The position numbers and the translations under genes were made by a program. 64,000 nt of DNA from AP-15 sp963701815 (GTDB taxonomy: Bacteria; Pseudomonadota; Alphaproteobacteria; ATCC43930; CGMCC-115725): contig CAVPBN010000006.1 of NCBI GenBank assembly GCA_963701815.1, forward strand, positions 186,001 to 250,000, given 5' to 3'. Positions 8,255-19,115 of the stretch are shown piece by piece. Numbering within the stretch: the first letter of the stretch is position 1; each line of letters begins with the position of its first letter. Under the pieces are notes generated by a model. That model did not search any database and was not told where the DNA came from. It saw nothing but the letters and a program-made list of their open reading frames with translations.

Positions 8255-9107
8255 CGGAACCGCACCGCTTCTGGTGGCCGCGGTGGCTGCGGTCGGAGTT
8301 TTGCATACGATCGTCCCCGACCATTGGCTGCCGATCGCGCTGATCGCCCGGCAGCGGGGCTGGTCTACGGCCGAAACCGCCTGGGCGGCATGCCGCGCGG
8401 GGACCGGGCATGTGCTGTCGACCTTGCTGATCGGGGCCGCAGCCTGGCTCGCCGGCGTCGCCGCGGCCGAGCGCTTCGGTCATCTGCTCGATCTTGCCGC
8501 GAGCCTCGCTCTGGTCGGCTTCGGCGGCTGGATCGCGCTGTCTTCCTGGGCCGAATTGCGCCGGTCGACCCCGCACCGGCACGACGGGAGCCACGCTCAC
8601 AGTCACGCTCATCCGCACCTTCATCCGGGTTTCGCGTTCGCAGCGGCGGCGGCGAACGACCCTCTCTACCTGCCATCGCGCGCCGGCGTCGCGGTGTCGA
8701 GTTGCCACGCGCACCGGCACCGCCATGGGCGCGGCCGGGCACACACCCATTGGCACGACCATGTCGCCGGCGCCGATCATCCGGTCGCGACGGAGCCGGT
8801 GCCGGTGCACGACCACCGGCATAAGACGACCGGGCGGACCGCGCTGCTGTTGATCCTCGGCTCGTCGCCGATGGTCGAGGGAATTCCGGCATTCTTCGCC
8901 GCAGCCAGGTTCGGGCCCGCTCTGCTCGGCATGATGGCGATCGTCTTCGCCGTCGGCACGATCGCCACCTACGTGCTGCTGTGCGTCCTCTCGTCGGCCG
9001 GGCTGCATCGGTTAGGGTTCGGTGTCGTCGAACGTTACGGCGAGGTGCTGAGCGGCGGCTTTATCGCACTGGTCGGGCTGATCTTCGGGGTATGGCAGAT
9101 TTTGTAG
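8247..9107 (+). CDS. NiCoT/NicO-like nickel-cobalt transporter with His-rich loops
   Basis: A 286-aa inner-membrane protein starting at ATG 8247 with GGAG upstream. The first membrane helix carries LHTIVPDHWLP, an exact HX4DH signature of nickel/cobalt transporters. Helices are visible near residues 5-25, 50-70, 78-98, 195-215, 220-242 and 262-284. The central cytoplasmic or periplasmic loop (residues ~105-190) has dense His clusters (HRHDGSHAHSHAHPHLHPG, HAHRHRHGRGRAHTHWHDH, HDHRHK). LILGSSPMVEGIPAFFAAA opens the second half. Coupled by overlap to the His-tailed XRE gene. Uptake versus efflux cannot be decided; the repressor pairing and large His loop resemble RcnA/NicO-type efflux. Confidence 0.8.
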   Translation: MNSGTAPLLVAAVAAVGVLHTIVPDHWLPIALIARQRGWSTAETAWAACRAGTGHVLSTLLIGAAAWLAGVAAAERFGHLLDLAASLALVGFGGWIALSSWAELRRSTPHRHDGSHAHSHAHPHLHPGFAFAAAAANDPLYLPSRAGVAVSSCHAHRHRHGRGRAHTHWHDHVAGADHPVATEPVPVHDHRHKTTGRTALLLILGSSPMVEGIPAFFAAARFGPALLGMMAIVFAVGTIATYVLLCVLSSAGLHRLGFGVVERYGEVLSGGFIALVGLIFGVWQIL

Positions 9108-9202
9108 CCCGGCGCTTGCCGCGATCCGCGAGTTGTGGCTCGATTTCCCCCGGTCGTGCACCCGGTCGCAGGGTCGGCGGCCACAGCAGGAGGATCGTCT
9201 CG

Positions 9203-10240
9203 ATGCGGGTATACGCGACGGTGCCGCAACACGATCTGCGCCAGGTCGGGGCCGCAGCCCGGCAAGCCGAAGCCGAGGGCTACGACGGCATCGTGGCGAT
9301 GGAGAACAAGCACGACCCGTTTCTGGCGCTGGCGGTGGCCGGGACCGCGACCGAGCGCATCGAATTGCATACCGGCGTCGCGATCGCCTTTGCCCGTACG
9401 CCGATGGCGGTCGCCAATGTCGGCTGGGACCTCGCCGGCTCGACCGGCGGGCGTTTTGTCGTCGGCCTGGGCTCGCAGGTCCGGGCGCATAACGAGCGGC
9501 GCTTTTCGGTGCCGTGGACGCCGCCGGCGCCGCGCATGCGCGAATATGTGCAGATCTTGCGGGCGATCTGGCAATGCTGGAAGAGCGGCGAAAAACCCGG
9601 TTTTGAAGGCGCCTATTATCGCTTTACCCTAACCACCCCGAACTTCTCGCCCGAGCCGATCGAGGCCCCGCCGCCGGCGGTGATGATCGCGGCCGTCGGC
9701 CCGGCGATGCTGAAGGTTGCCGCCGAGGAATGCGACGGGGTCAAACTGCACGGCTTTTGCACCCGCAAATATCTGACCGACGACATCATGCCGCGGCTCG
9801 AGGCGGGTCTCGCCAAGACCGGCCGCGCCCGCTCGCAATACGAGATCTCCGGCGGCGGTTTTCTCGCCACCGGCCCCGACGACGCGGCCGTCGCCCGCCG
9901 CTTCGAATGGGTGCGCCAGCGCGTCGCCTTTTACGGCTCGACGCCGGCTTATTATCCGGTGCTGGCGGTGCACGGGCTCGAAGATCTCGGGCATAAGCTC
10001 AACGCGTTGACCCGGCAGGGCAAGTGGCACGAGATGGCGGCGGAGGTGTCGGACGAGGTTGCCCATCTCTTCGCCGCGGTCGGGCGGCACGATCAGATCG
10101 TCAAGGCGATCGAGACGCGGTTCGGGGGTCTGGTCGACGCGCTGACTTTGCGCGCCGACGGCGCCGGCGAGGTGCCCCCGGATCTGGTTCAGGACATCCG
10201 CAAATTGCCGCACGCCTTCCGCGGCTTCGCCCGGCAATGA
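9203..10240 (+). CDS. LLM-class F420-dependent oxidoreductase
   Basis: A 345-aa TIM-barrel flavin/F420 enzyme. ATG 9203 follows AGGAGG by nine bases. Family blocks are YDGIVAMENKHDPFLALAVA, LHTGVAIAFARTPMAVANVG, GRFVVGLGSQVRAHNERRFS (cofactor region), REYVQILRAIWQCWKSGEKP and the domain end GRHDQIVKAIETRFGGLVDAL. The arrangement, especially PWTPPAPRMREYV, matches the subgroup usually catalogued as TIGR03617 F420-dependent oxidoreductases. It is a second, clearly different LLM enzyme in the window (the other at 5490-6470). Substrate unknown. No F420 biosynthesis genes are visible here, so FMN use remains possible. Confidence 0.85.
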   Translation: MRVYATVPQHDLRQVGAAARQAEAEGYDGIVAMENKHDPFLALAVAGTATERIELHTGVAIAFARTPMAVANVGWDLAGSTGGRFVVGLGSQVRAHNERRFSVPWTPPAPRMREYVQILRAIWQCWKSGEKPGFEGAYYRFTLTTPNFSPEPIEAPPPAVMIAAVGPAMLKVAAEECDGVKLHGFCTRKYLTDDIMPRLEAGLAKTGRARSQYEISGGGFLATGPDDAAVARRFEWVRQRVAFYGSTPAYYPVLAVHGLEDLGHKLNALTRQGKWHEMAAEVSDEVAHLFAAVGRHDQIVKAIETRFGGLVDALTLRADGAGEVPPDLVQDIRKLPHAFRGFARQ

Positions 10241-10259
10241 GTGCCCAAATATCCGTCGC

Positions 10260-10300
10260 CCGGTCGGTCAGACACCGATCCCGGTCGGTCAGACACCGAT
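10260..10300. repeat. Two 20-bp tandem direct repeats forming small hairpins
   Basis: The 20-mer CCGGTCGGTCAGACACCGAT occurs at 10260-10279 and again at 10281-10300. Each copy can fold as TCGGT-CAGAC-ACCGA. The second copy contains the last codons and stop of the TVP38-like gene on the minus strand. A related, stronger hairpin lies at 63884-63906. Confidence 0.8.
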
Positions 10301-11023
10301 GTCGTCGGCCGTGCGGCGCGCGGCCGCCTCGAGCTTTGCCCTCGCCTTGCGCGCGACCAGGACCGCAACCGCAACCGTCGCCACCAAACCGATGCCGAGC
10401 ATTACAAATTTAAGAGGTCCGCCGGAGCCGTCATGTCTGGCGGCGCTGCCGAGCGCGCCGACATAGACGTAGAACACCGAAGCCGGAACGATCCCGAAGG
10501 CGGTCGCCGCGACGTAATCCAGCAACGGGACCGCGGTAACCCCGAACAGGTAATTCTGCAGATTGAACGGCACCGCCGGGCTGAGGCGCAACAGGGCGAC
10601 GATCTTCCAGCCGTCCTCGGCGACCGTGCGGTCGATCGCGGCGAGCTTTGGGCGGCCGACGAGAAACCGCCTCACCCGGTCGCGCAGCAGATAGCGGCCG
10701 GCCAGAAAAGCCAGCGTAGCGGCGATCGTCGCCGCTACGAGAACAATGGGCAATGCCCAGAACCCGTAGACAAAGCCGCCGGCGATCGACAACGGCCAAT
10801 CGGGCGCCAGCACGACCGTCGTGGCGACGAAAAGCAGCGCAAAAATCGCCACGCCCCAAAAACCGAGACCCCGGATCCAGCGCTCGAACACCGTGATCCA
10901 GTCGCCGATCGGGAGGGCTAGCGAGGCCCCGGCGACAGCGACGACCAGCAGCGCGAGCCCGATCCAGACCCACGGCAGGTTCCGGCTGATGGCGGTCACG
11001 CCCCCGGACCTCAGCACCGACAT
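10289..11023 (-). CDS. TVP38/TMEM64 (VTT domain) membrane protein
   Basis: A 244-aa polytopic inner-membrane protein of the TVP38/TMEM64 group, related to DedA lipid transporters/scramblases. The VTT core is clear: VVLAPDWPLSIAGGFVYGFW with a re-entrant loop, GRYLLRDRVRRFL, then LLRLSPAVPFNLQNYLFGVT (the conserved R-x-SP-x-P-F-x-N-Y segment) and YVAATAFGIVPASVFYVYVGALG. Hydrophobic helices at about residues 15-35, 52-75, 85-108, 165-185 and 205-228. The stop codon lies within the second 20-bp repeat. Function presumably in membrane lipid distribution; no context to refine it. Confidence 0.88.
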   Translation of the reverse strand: MSVLRSGGVTAISRNLPWVWIGLALLVVAVAGASLALPIGDWITVFERWIRGLGFWGVAIFALLFVATTVVLAPDWPLSIAGGFVYGFWALPIVLVAATIAATLAFLAGRYLLRDRVRRFLVGRPKLAAIDRTVAEDGWKIVALLRLSPAVPFNLQNYLFGVTAVPLLDYVAATAFGIVPASVFYVYVGALGSAARHDGSGGPLKFVMLGIGLVATVAVAVLVARKARAKLEAAARRTADDIGV

Positions 11024-11192
11024 CGCACCGAACCCTCACGCCAACGGCTTTACATAGGCTGCTGTCGACAACCTTACCATCGGATGACGTTCCAGCCGGA
11101 AAACTTCAGCACGCCAGATGCTCGAGGAGCGGTTCGGCAGCCGCTGCGAACGGGGTGAGAGGAATGTGGTTTTACTACCGGTCACGAGAAGA

Positions 11193-11861
11193 TCACGGCG
11201 TCAGACCGAGCCGTTCGAGGGTCTGCGGAAGTTCGGCGAAATGATCGAGCAGCGCCGCCGCCGCCAGCGCTTCGAGATCGCCGCGGGCGTAACCGTAGCG
11301 CATCAGCACGAGCGGCACGGCGGCGGCGTGGGCGGCCGCCGCATCGTTCTCGCTGTCGCCGATCATCGCACACCGGTCGGCCCGGCCGCCGAGTTCGCCG
11401 ATCAGGCCCAACAGATGACCCGGGTCGGGCTTTCTGACGGCGAAGCGATCGCCGCCGGCGATGCCGTCGAAGAGCGGCAGCAGGCCCAGGCCTTCGAGCA
11501 CGGTATGGGTGGCATGTTGCGGCTTGTTGGTGCAGACCCCGGTGCGATAGCCGCGCCGGCGCAGCGCCGCCAGGGTCTCCGCCACCTCGGGATAAGGCTT
11601 GGTCAGTCGGGTCGCCCCGGCTTCGTAGAGTTGGAGGAAGCGCGGCAACGCCGCCGCCGATTCGCTGCATTCGGCGCCGCTGGCCTGGAGAGCGCGCGCG
11701 ACCAGCATCGCCGTGCCGTCCCCGATCATGCTTTTGACCTGCTGCGGCGACAACGGCGGCCGCCCGTATTCGCGCAGCATCCTATTGAGCGCGGCCCCCA
11801 GATCGGGCGCGCTGTCGACGAGCGTGCCGTCGAGATCGAAAACCAGCAAAAAACTTTTCAT
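11193..11861 (-). CDS. gph: Phosphoglycolate phosphatase (HAD family)
   Basis: HAD-superfamily hydrolase, subfamily IA. Start ATG 11861 puts FLLVFDLDGTLVDSAPDLG (nucleophile Asp and general acid Asp of motif I) at the N-terminus. The cap follows (LNRMLREYGRPPLSPQQVKS), then motif II TGVCTNKPQ, motif III Lys within VRKPDPGHL, and motif IV MIGDSENDAAAAHAA. Length 222 aa matches Gph, which removes phosphate from 2-phosphoglycolate made by Rubisco oxygenation or DNA repair. Divergent from glmU with ~200 bp between the starts. Other small phosphate esters remain possible substrates. Confidence 0.88.
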   Translation of the reverse strand: MKSFLLVFDLDGTLVDSAPDLGAALNRMLREYGRPPLSPQQVKSMIGDGTAMLVARALQASGAECSESAAALPRFLQLYEAGATRLTKPYPEVAETLAALRRRGYRTGVCTNKPQHATHTVLEGLGLLPLFDGIAGGDRFAVRKPDPGHLLGLIGELGGRADRCAMIGDSENDAAAAHAAAVPLVLMRYGYARGDLEALAAAALLDHFAELPQTLERLGLTP

Positions 11862-12059
11862 CGCGGTCAAACTGCCTCGTCGGCGCGCCGCTCTGCAACA
11901 GTTTGTTAACGGCGTCGGCGTCGACAATCAGGATGCGCCGCGGCGGCGTTCCGGCGCGGGGCCCGCGGCGCTATATTCGGCAACAATCTGTGTCTTGCCG
12001 GCGATGGGACGACAATCGATGGTCACGCTGCGTTTCCTTTGTTGCGTTGCGAGCGAGCG

Positions 12060-13414
12060 ATGAGCCTATCCCCCTTCGCTGCGGTCATTCTTGCCGCCGG
12101 GTCCGGCACGCGGATGAAATCGGCGATGCCCAAGGTCATGCATCCGGTCGCCGGCCGGCCGATGATCGGTCATCTGCTGCAGGCGCTCGGCCCGGTCGCG
12201 CCGGCGGCGACGATCGTCGTGATCGGACCGCGGATGGACGAGGTCGCCCGCTTCGCCGCCCCGGCCGAGACCGTCGTCCAAGACCCGCCGCTCGGCACCG
12301 GCGATGCGGTGCGCGTCGCGCTCTCCGCCCTGGCTCCGCGTCTGGCGCCGACCGGCGGGATCGAGAATGTGCTGGTGCTGTTCGGCGACACGCCGCTGCT
12401 GCGCAGCGAAACCCTGGCGCAACTATTGGCGGCCCAGCAACAGACGCCGGCGGCAATCCTGCTGGCCGGCATGCGCCCGGCCGATCCCGGCCCCTATGGC
12501 CGGCTCGTCACAGCGCCGGACGGGGAGGTCAGGAATATCGTCGAGGCCGCCGACGCCGACCCGGAGGAACGCCGGATCGGGCTCTGCTGGGGCGGTCTGC
12601 TGCTGGCCCAGGCGCGCCATCTGCCCCGGCTTGTCGAAACCCTCGATCGCGGCAACGCAAAACGCGAATTCTACCTGACCGGCATCGTCGGTCTCGCTCG
12701 CGACAAGGGCCTGCGATGCCGGGTGGTCGAGCTGCCGACCGACGAACTGGTCGGGATCAACTCCCGCGCCGAACTGGCCGAGGCCGAGGCGCTGATGCAG
12801 CGCCGGCTGCGTCATGCGGCGATGGAGGCGGGCGCCACTCTGACCGCGCCGGAGACCGTGTTCTTCTGCGCCGATACCCGGCTCGGGCGCGACGTCGCGA
12901 TCGAGCCGAACGTCGTGTTCGGCCCCGGCGTGACCCTCGGCGACGGCGTGCGTATCCGCGCCTTCTCGCATCTCGAAGGCGCCTGCATCGGGGCCGGCTC
13001 GATCGTCGGACCTTTCGCCCGGCTGCGTCCGGGCGCGGTGCTCGAAGCCGAAGTCAGGGTCGGCAATTTCGTCGAGGTCAAGGCCGCCCGTCTCGGCGCC
13101 GGCGTTCACGCCATGCACCTCTCTTATCTCGGCGACAGCGAGGTGGGCGCCGGCAGCAATATCGGCGCCGGCACAATCACCTGCAATTACGACGGCATCG
13201 ACAAGCACCGCACGGTGATCGGCGAAGGCGCCTTTATCGGCTCCAACACCGCGCTGGTGGCGCCGGTCACAATTGGTTCGGGAGCGATCGTCGCTGCCGG
13301 CAGCGTCGTCACCCGCGACGTCGCCGCCGACGCGCTGTCGATCGGCCGCGGCCGGCAGGTCGACAAGCCCGGCCGCGCCGCCGCGATCCGCGCAGCGCGG
13401 CGGAGGCCCGGCTG

Positions 13415-13415
<1 letters not shown>
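12060..13415 (+). CDS. glmU: Bifunctional UDP-GlcNAc pyrophosphorylase / glucosamine-1-P acetyltransferase
   Basis: GlmU makes UDP-N-acetylglucosamine for peptidoglycan and LPS. N-terminal pyrophosphorylase: AAVILAAGSGTRMKSAMPKV (nucleotide-binding signature) near residue 5, QDPPLGTGDAVRVAL near 75, FGDTPLL near 105 and GINSRAELAEAEALMQ closing the domain near 230. C-terminal left-handed beta-helix acetyltransferase: hexapeptide repeats from residue ~250, ARLRPGAVLEAEVRVGNFVE, YLGDSEVGAGSNIGAGTITC and NYDGIDKHRTVIGEGAFIGS. Length 451 aa is normal. Its TGA overlaps the glmS start by one base (TGATG), so the two are translationally coupled. Confidence 0.97.
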
Positions 13416-15238
<1,823 letters not shown>

Positions 15239-15450
15239 GCGCGTACAGGAATTGGTAAAGGGTGGCCGCACGAACATCTGCGTTCTTCGAGACGCGCCGC
15301 GTGCCTTCTCAGCATAAGAAGCGGCTGTCTCGAAGGACGCACGGCACCGTTCGCAGCGGCCATCGAAAGGTTCACAACCTCCGAAGCGGCCAGCGGAATT
15401 TGCCGCGCCCCGGCAGCTTTGGCGTGAAGACCGGATTTCGTCCCGGCGAG

Positions 15451-16182
15451 TTACCGGGCCGGCGTGTGCTTGGCCAGGAACTCCTTGACGCGGGCGCGCG
15501 CCGCGGTCAGCGCCGGTTCGGTCTTCCACTCGGCGACGAACTCGCAATTCGGCAGCAGCTTCGAGAGTTCCTCCGAAATCGCCCAGGGATGCGCCTCGTC
15601 GTTGCCCGCCAGCACCAGGCAGGGCGCCTTGATCGTCTTCACGAAATCGCGATCGGCGCAATAGACAAAGCCTGGCGCATAAAGGTTGTCGTTGAATGCG
15701 TTCAGCACCGCCTCGCTGACGTCGGGGCGATCCTTCACCGTCTCGGCCCAGCCGTTGAAGTTGGCCGTGCGGCCGGTCATCGGTCCGACCCGGCCGATCG
15801 GCTGGGCCAGGACGGCGGCGGCGACGCGCTCCGGATGGTGCTTCAGCATGTTGACGATGAACGAGCCGCCGATGCACTGGCCATAGAGATGGCAACGGTC
15901 GATGCGCAGATGGTCGAGAACCGCGAGATGGTCGCCGGTGTAGTCGTCCCAGCCGTCCCGCGCGGCGATCGGCGCCCGCGACTTGCCGCCGGCGTTGCGC
16001 TGATCCATCGCGATGACGCGATAATGCGCGGCAAACTCGGTGGTCGGGTTGATCGGCGCCGAGGGCTGGCTCCAGACGTCGATCACCGACCGCAGCCCGG
16101 CCGGCGCGAAGGTCAGGATCGGAAAGCCCTGGCCGAATTCCTCATAATAGATCTGCGCGCCGTGGTGTTCGATGCTCGGCAT
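15451..16182 (-). CDS. Alpha/beta hydrolase with apparent Cys nucleophile
   Basis: A 243-aa alpha/beta-hydrolase. The start at 16182 follows a GAGAGAGGG purine tract and begins MPSIEHHGAQIYYEEFGQGF, typical for the fold. The nucleophile elbow reads HLYGQCIGGSFIVNM, i.e. G-x-C-x-G in place of G-x-S-x-G, as in dienelactone hydrolases. Other fold elements are RVIAMDQRNAGGKSRAP (strand 4/oxyanion side) and PCLVLAGNDEAHPWAIS, which carries the acid and possibly the His. It stands between glmS and the dehydrogenase pair, facing both oppositely. Substrate unknown; a Ser-to-Cys change may mean altered or weak hydrolysis. Confidence 0.82.
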   Translation of the reverse strand: MPSIEHHGAQIYYEEFGQGFPILTFAPAGLRSVIDVWSQPSAPINPTTEFAAHYRVIAMDQRNAGGKSRAPIAARDGWDDYTGDHLAVLDHLRIDRCHLYGQCIGGSFIVNMLKHHPERVAAAVLAQPIGRVGPMTGRTANFNGWAETVKDRPDVSEAVLNAFNDNLYAPGFVYCADRDFVKTIKAPCLVLAGNDEAHPWAISEELSKLLPNCEFVAEWKTEPALTAARARVKEFLAKHTPAR

Positions 16183-16351
16183 CCCGGTGTCCCTCTCTCG
16201 ATGGCGGTTTTTTGATGACGGTTCGGATGCATTCATTCTAATCGATCTTTGCCGGGCGGCAAAACGGCTTGCGGCGCCGCCGACCTGCGGCGATGGACCG
16301 CTCGCGGCGAAGATGCGACGATGGCGCGATGCGCCGTCTTGGAGGCACCCC

Positions 16352-16900
16352 ATGGATTTCGACCCGATGATAAAGAACCCGGCCATCGCCGGCGTGGCGG
16401 CGTATCCCCGCGAGATTGCGATGCAATCCTTCGCCTTGATCGTCAACGGACGCGCGGTCGATGTCGCCGCCGACGGCGACACCCCGCTGCTCGACATCCT
16501 GCGCAACCACCTCGGCTTGACCGGAACGAAATTCGGCTGCGGTCTGGAGCAGTGCGGCAGCTGCATGGTGCTGATCGACGGCGCGGCGGAGAACTCGTGC
16601 GGCAAAGCGCTCTCGACGGTCGCCGGTCGGCAGATCGTGACCATCGAGGGGCTCGGCACGCGGGACCGGCCGCACCCGCTGCAGCAGGCGTTTCTCGACG
16701 AGCAGGCCGGCCAGTGCGGCTATTGTCTGGCCGGCATCCTGATCTCGGCCAAGGCATTGCTCGACCAAAACCCGGCGCCGTCGCGCGCCGAAATCGCCGC
16801 CGCGCTCGACGGCAATATCTGCCGTTGCGGCAGCCATAACCGCATCCTGCGCGCCATCGGCCTGGCCGCCGCGCGGATGCAGGGGGAAGCCGCCCGATGA
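16352..16900 (+). CDS. [2Fe-2S] subunit of a xanthine-dehydrogenase-family oxidoreductase
   Basis: Small iron-sulfur subunit (CoxS/IorA type). ATG 16352 has GGAGG seven bases upstream and is preferred over an internal ATG at 16421, although it adds ~23 residues before the ferredoxin domain (FALIVNGRAVDVAADGDTPL). The plant-type cluster ligands are FGCGLEQCGSCMVL plus NSCGKAL, and the second, helical cluster domain has GQCGYCLAG and NICRCGSHNRI. 182 aa. It overlaps the next gene by 4 nt (ATGA). The cluster pair passes electrons from a molybdopterin cytosine dinucleotide centre in the partner subunit to an acceptor; two-subunit enzymes like this usually feed a cytochrome and lack an FAD subunit, none of which is seen here. 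Confidence 0.93.
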   Translation: MDFDPMIKNPAIAGVAAYPREIAMQSFALIVNGRAVDVAADGDTPLLDILRNHLGLTGTKFGCGLEQCGSCMVLIDGAAENSCGKALSTVAGRQIVTIEGLGTRDRPHPLQQAFLDEQAGQCGYCLAGILISAKALLDQNPAPSRAEIAAALDGNICRCGSHNRILRAIGLAAARMQGEAAR

Positions 16901-19028
16901 GCGCCACCGCGCCCGCGGCGTTGCCGCCGCTGCTCGCCGGCAATCCCCGCCTCGATCAATGGGTGCGATTTCCCGAGCCGGGACATGTTGCGGTCGCGAC
17001 CGGTCGGGTCGAGATCGGCCAGGGCGTTCTGACCGCGATGCGGCAGATCGCGGCGGACGAACTCGATGTGGCGCTCGATCGTATCCGGCTCGCCTCGGGC
17101 GACACCGATCTGACGCCCAACGAAGGCTATACCGCCGGCAGCCAGTCGATCCAATTCGGCGGCGTCGCCTTGCGCATGGCCTGCGCCGAAGTGCGCGCCC
17201 TGTTTCTCGATCATGCCGCGGCGAATTTCGGCTGGTCCTGGCCGGAGATGTCGGTTCGCGACGGCGCGATATTCCATCGCGGCCAGCCGACCGGCCAGGA
17301 TTACTGGTCGCTTGCCGGCGCGGTCGATCTCGCTCGTCACGCCACCGGCCGGCCGCCGGCCAAGACAGTCGGCGATTACCGGATCGTCGGACGGAACGCA
17401 CCGCGCATCGACCTCGCCGCGAAGGTGTTCGGCGAGCCGGTATTCGTCCACGATCTGGCTCTCGACGGCATGGCGCATGCCCGCGTGGTCCGCCAACCGC
17501 GCCGCGGCGCGACGCTCGGCGCGATCGACGAGGCCGCACTCCATCGTGCGGCAAAGGGTGCGCCGATCGAGATCGTCCGCGACGGCAATTTTCTCGCCAT
17601 CCTCGGCGCCGACGAGACGGCCGTCGAAGCGGTGGCTGCCGTGGCATCGAACCATGTCGTCTGGGACGGCGTCGACCCGATCAATCCCTACCAGGAAGAA
17701 GCGCGATGGCTGCTGCAACAGCCATCGATCGATCGACTCGTCGGCCCGCCGCCATCCGATCGGCCCGCCGGATCGAGCCGGCATGAGGCGACCTACACGC
17801 GAATGCACGTCGCGCATGCTTCGATCGCGCCGTCCTGCGCATTGGCGGTCTATCGCGACGGGCGGCTGCAGGTGTGGACGCATTCGCAGGGGGTCTACCC
17901 GCTGCGCGCCGCGCTGGCGCGGACCCTCGGGCTCGATCCCGCTGCGATCTCGGTCAGGCATGTGCAGGGGCCGGCTGCTACGGGCACAACGGCGCCGACG
18001 ATGCCGCGGCCGATGCCGCGGTCATCGCGGTGCGGATGCCGGGAAAGCCGGTGCGGGTGCGCTGGCGGCGCGAGGACGAATTCGGCTTCGAGCCGGTCAG
18101 CCCGGCGATGGTGGTGACGGCGCGCGCGGCGCTCGACGGGTCGGAACGCCCGGCCGACTGGACCACCGAGATCTGGAGCGGACGGCACGGCAGCCGGCCG
18201 GGCGGCGGCGGCAATCTGCTGGCCGCCGAGGCGCTGCCGAACCCGCCGCCGGCGCCGCCCGCCACCGAATCGTCCGACCCGCCGGGCGCCGGCACCCGCA
18301 ACGGCGAGCCGCTCTACGATTTCCCGGCAAAGCGCATCCTGCACCATCTGATCGCCGAGACCCCGGTTCGCACCTCGTCATTGCGCGGCCTCGGCGCGAC
18401 GCTCAACGTGTTTGCAATCGAATCGTTCGTCGACGAACTGGCCGAAGAGGCCGGCGCGGACCCGGTCGCCTATCGGCTGTCGATGCTGTCCGATCCGAGG
18501 GCGCGAGCGGTCGTCGAGCATGCGGCCCGGATCGGCGGCTGGAAGGCGGAAATGCCGGCCGGCGCCGGGCGCGGCCGCGGCATCGGCTTTGCCCGTTACA
18601 AGAACCTCGCGGCCTATGCCGCGGTCGTCGCCGAGGTCGAGGTCGACGAAGCCGTCCGCCTGCTGCGCGTATGGTGCGCGGCGGATGCCGGCCTCGTCAT
18701 CAACCCCGATGGCGCGATCAACCAGCTCGAAGGCGGCATCATCCAGGCGGCGAGCTGGGCGCTGAAGGAGGGTGTGCGCCTCGACGGCGGCGGGATCGCG
18801 TCGCGCGACTGGGACAGCTACCCGGTGCTGCGCTTCAGCGAGGTGCCCGAGGTGACGGTCGAACTCGTCGGTCCGATGGCGGACCGGCCGCCGCTCGGGG
18901 TCGGCGAGGCGAGCGGCGGCCCGACCGTCGCCGCGATCGGCAATGCGGTGGCGCATGCGCTGGGGGCGCGGCTGCGCGATCTGCCGCTGACCCGCGACCG
19001 GGTCATGGCGGCGCTGCTTCGTACGTGA
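16897..19028 (+). pseudogene. Molybdopterin-binding subunit of aldehyde/isoquinoline-type dehydrogenase, frameshifted
   Basis: Large catalytic subunit partner of the preceding [2Fe-2S] protein. In the first frame (16897 to ~17966) I see GRVEIGQGVLTAMRQIAADE, GDTDLTPNEGYTAGSQSIQF and RIDLAAKVFGEPVFVHDL. The protein then continues in another frame (~17970 to 19028): GAGCYGHNGADDAAADAA, PVRVRWRREDEFGFEP, SLRGLGATLNVFAIESFVDE and GVGEASGGPTVAAIGNAVAH. The break falls in GGGG at 17967-17970; one more G would restore a single ~710-aa protein. Closest in layout to the short MoCo subunits of isoquinoline 1-oxidoreductase or aldehyde dehydrogenases. Either a recent null mutation or a homopolymer read error. 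Confidence 0.85.
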
Positions 19029-19115
19029 CCCGGCATCGGTTGCAAAAAACAATTACACGTCAAGGAGCAGCGGGGTTAAGCTCTGACCAGCCTCTCAAAA
19101 AAGGAGTGTCCGGAC

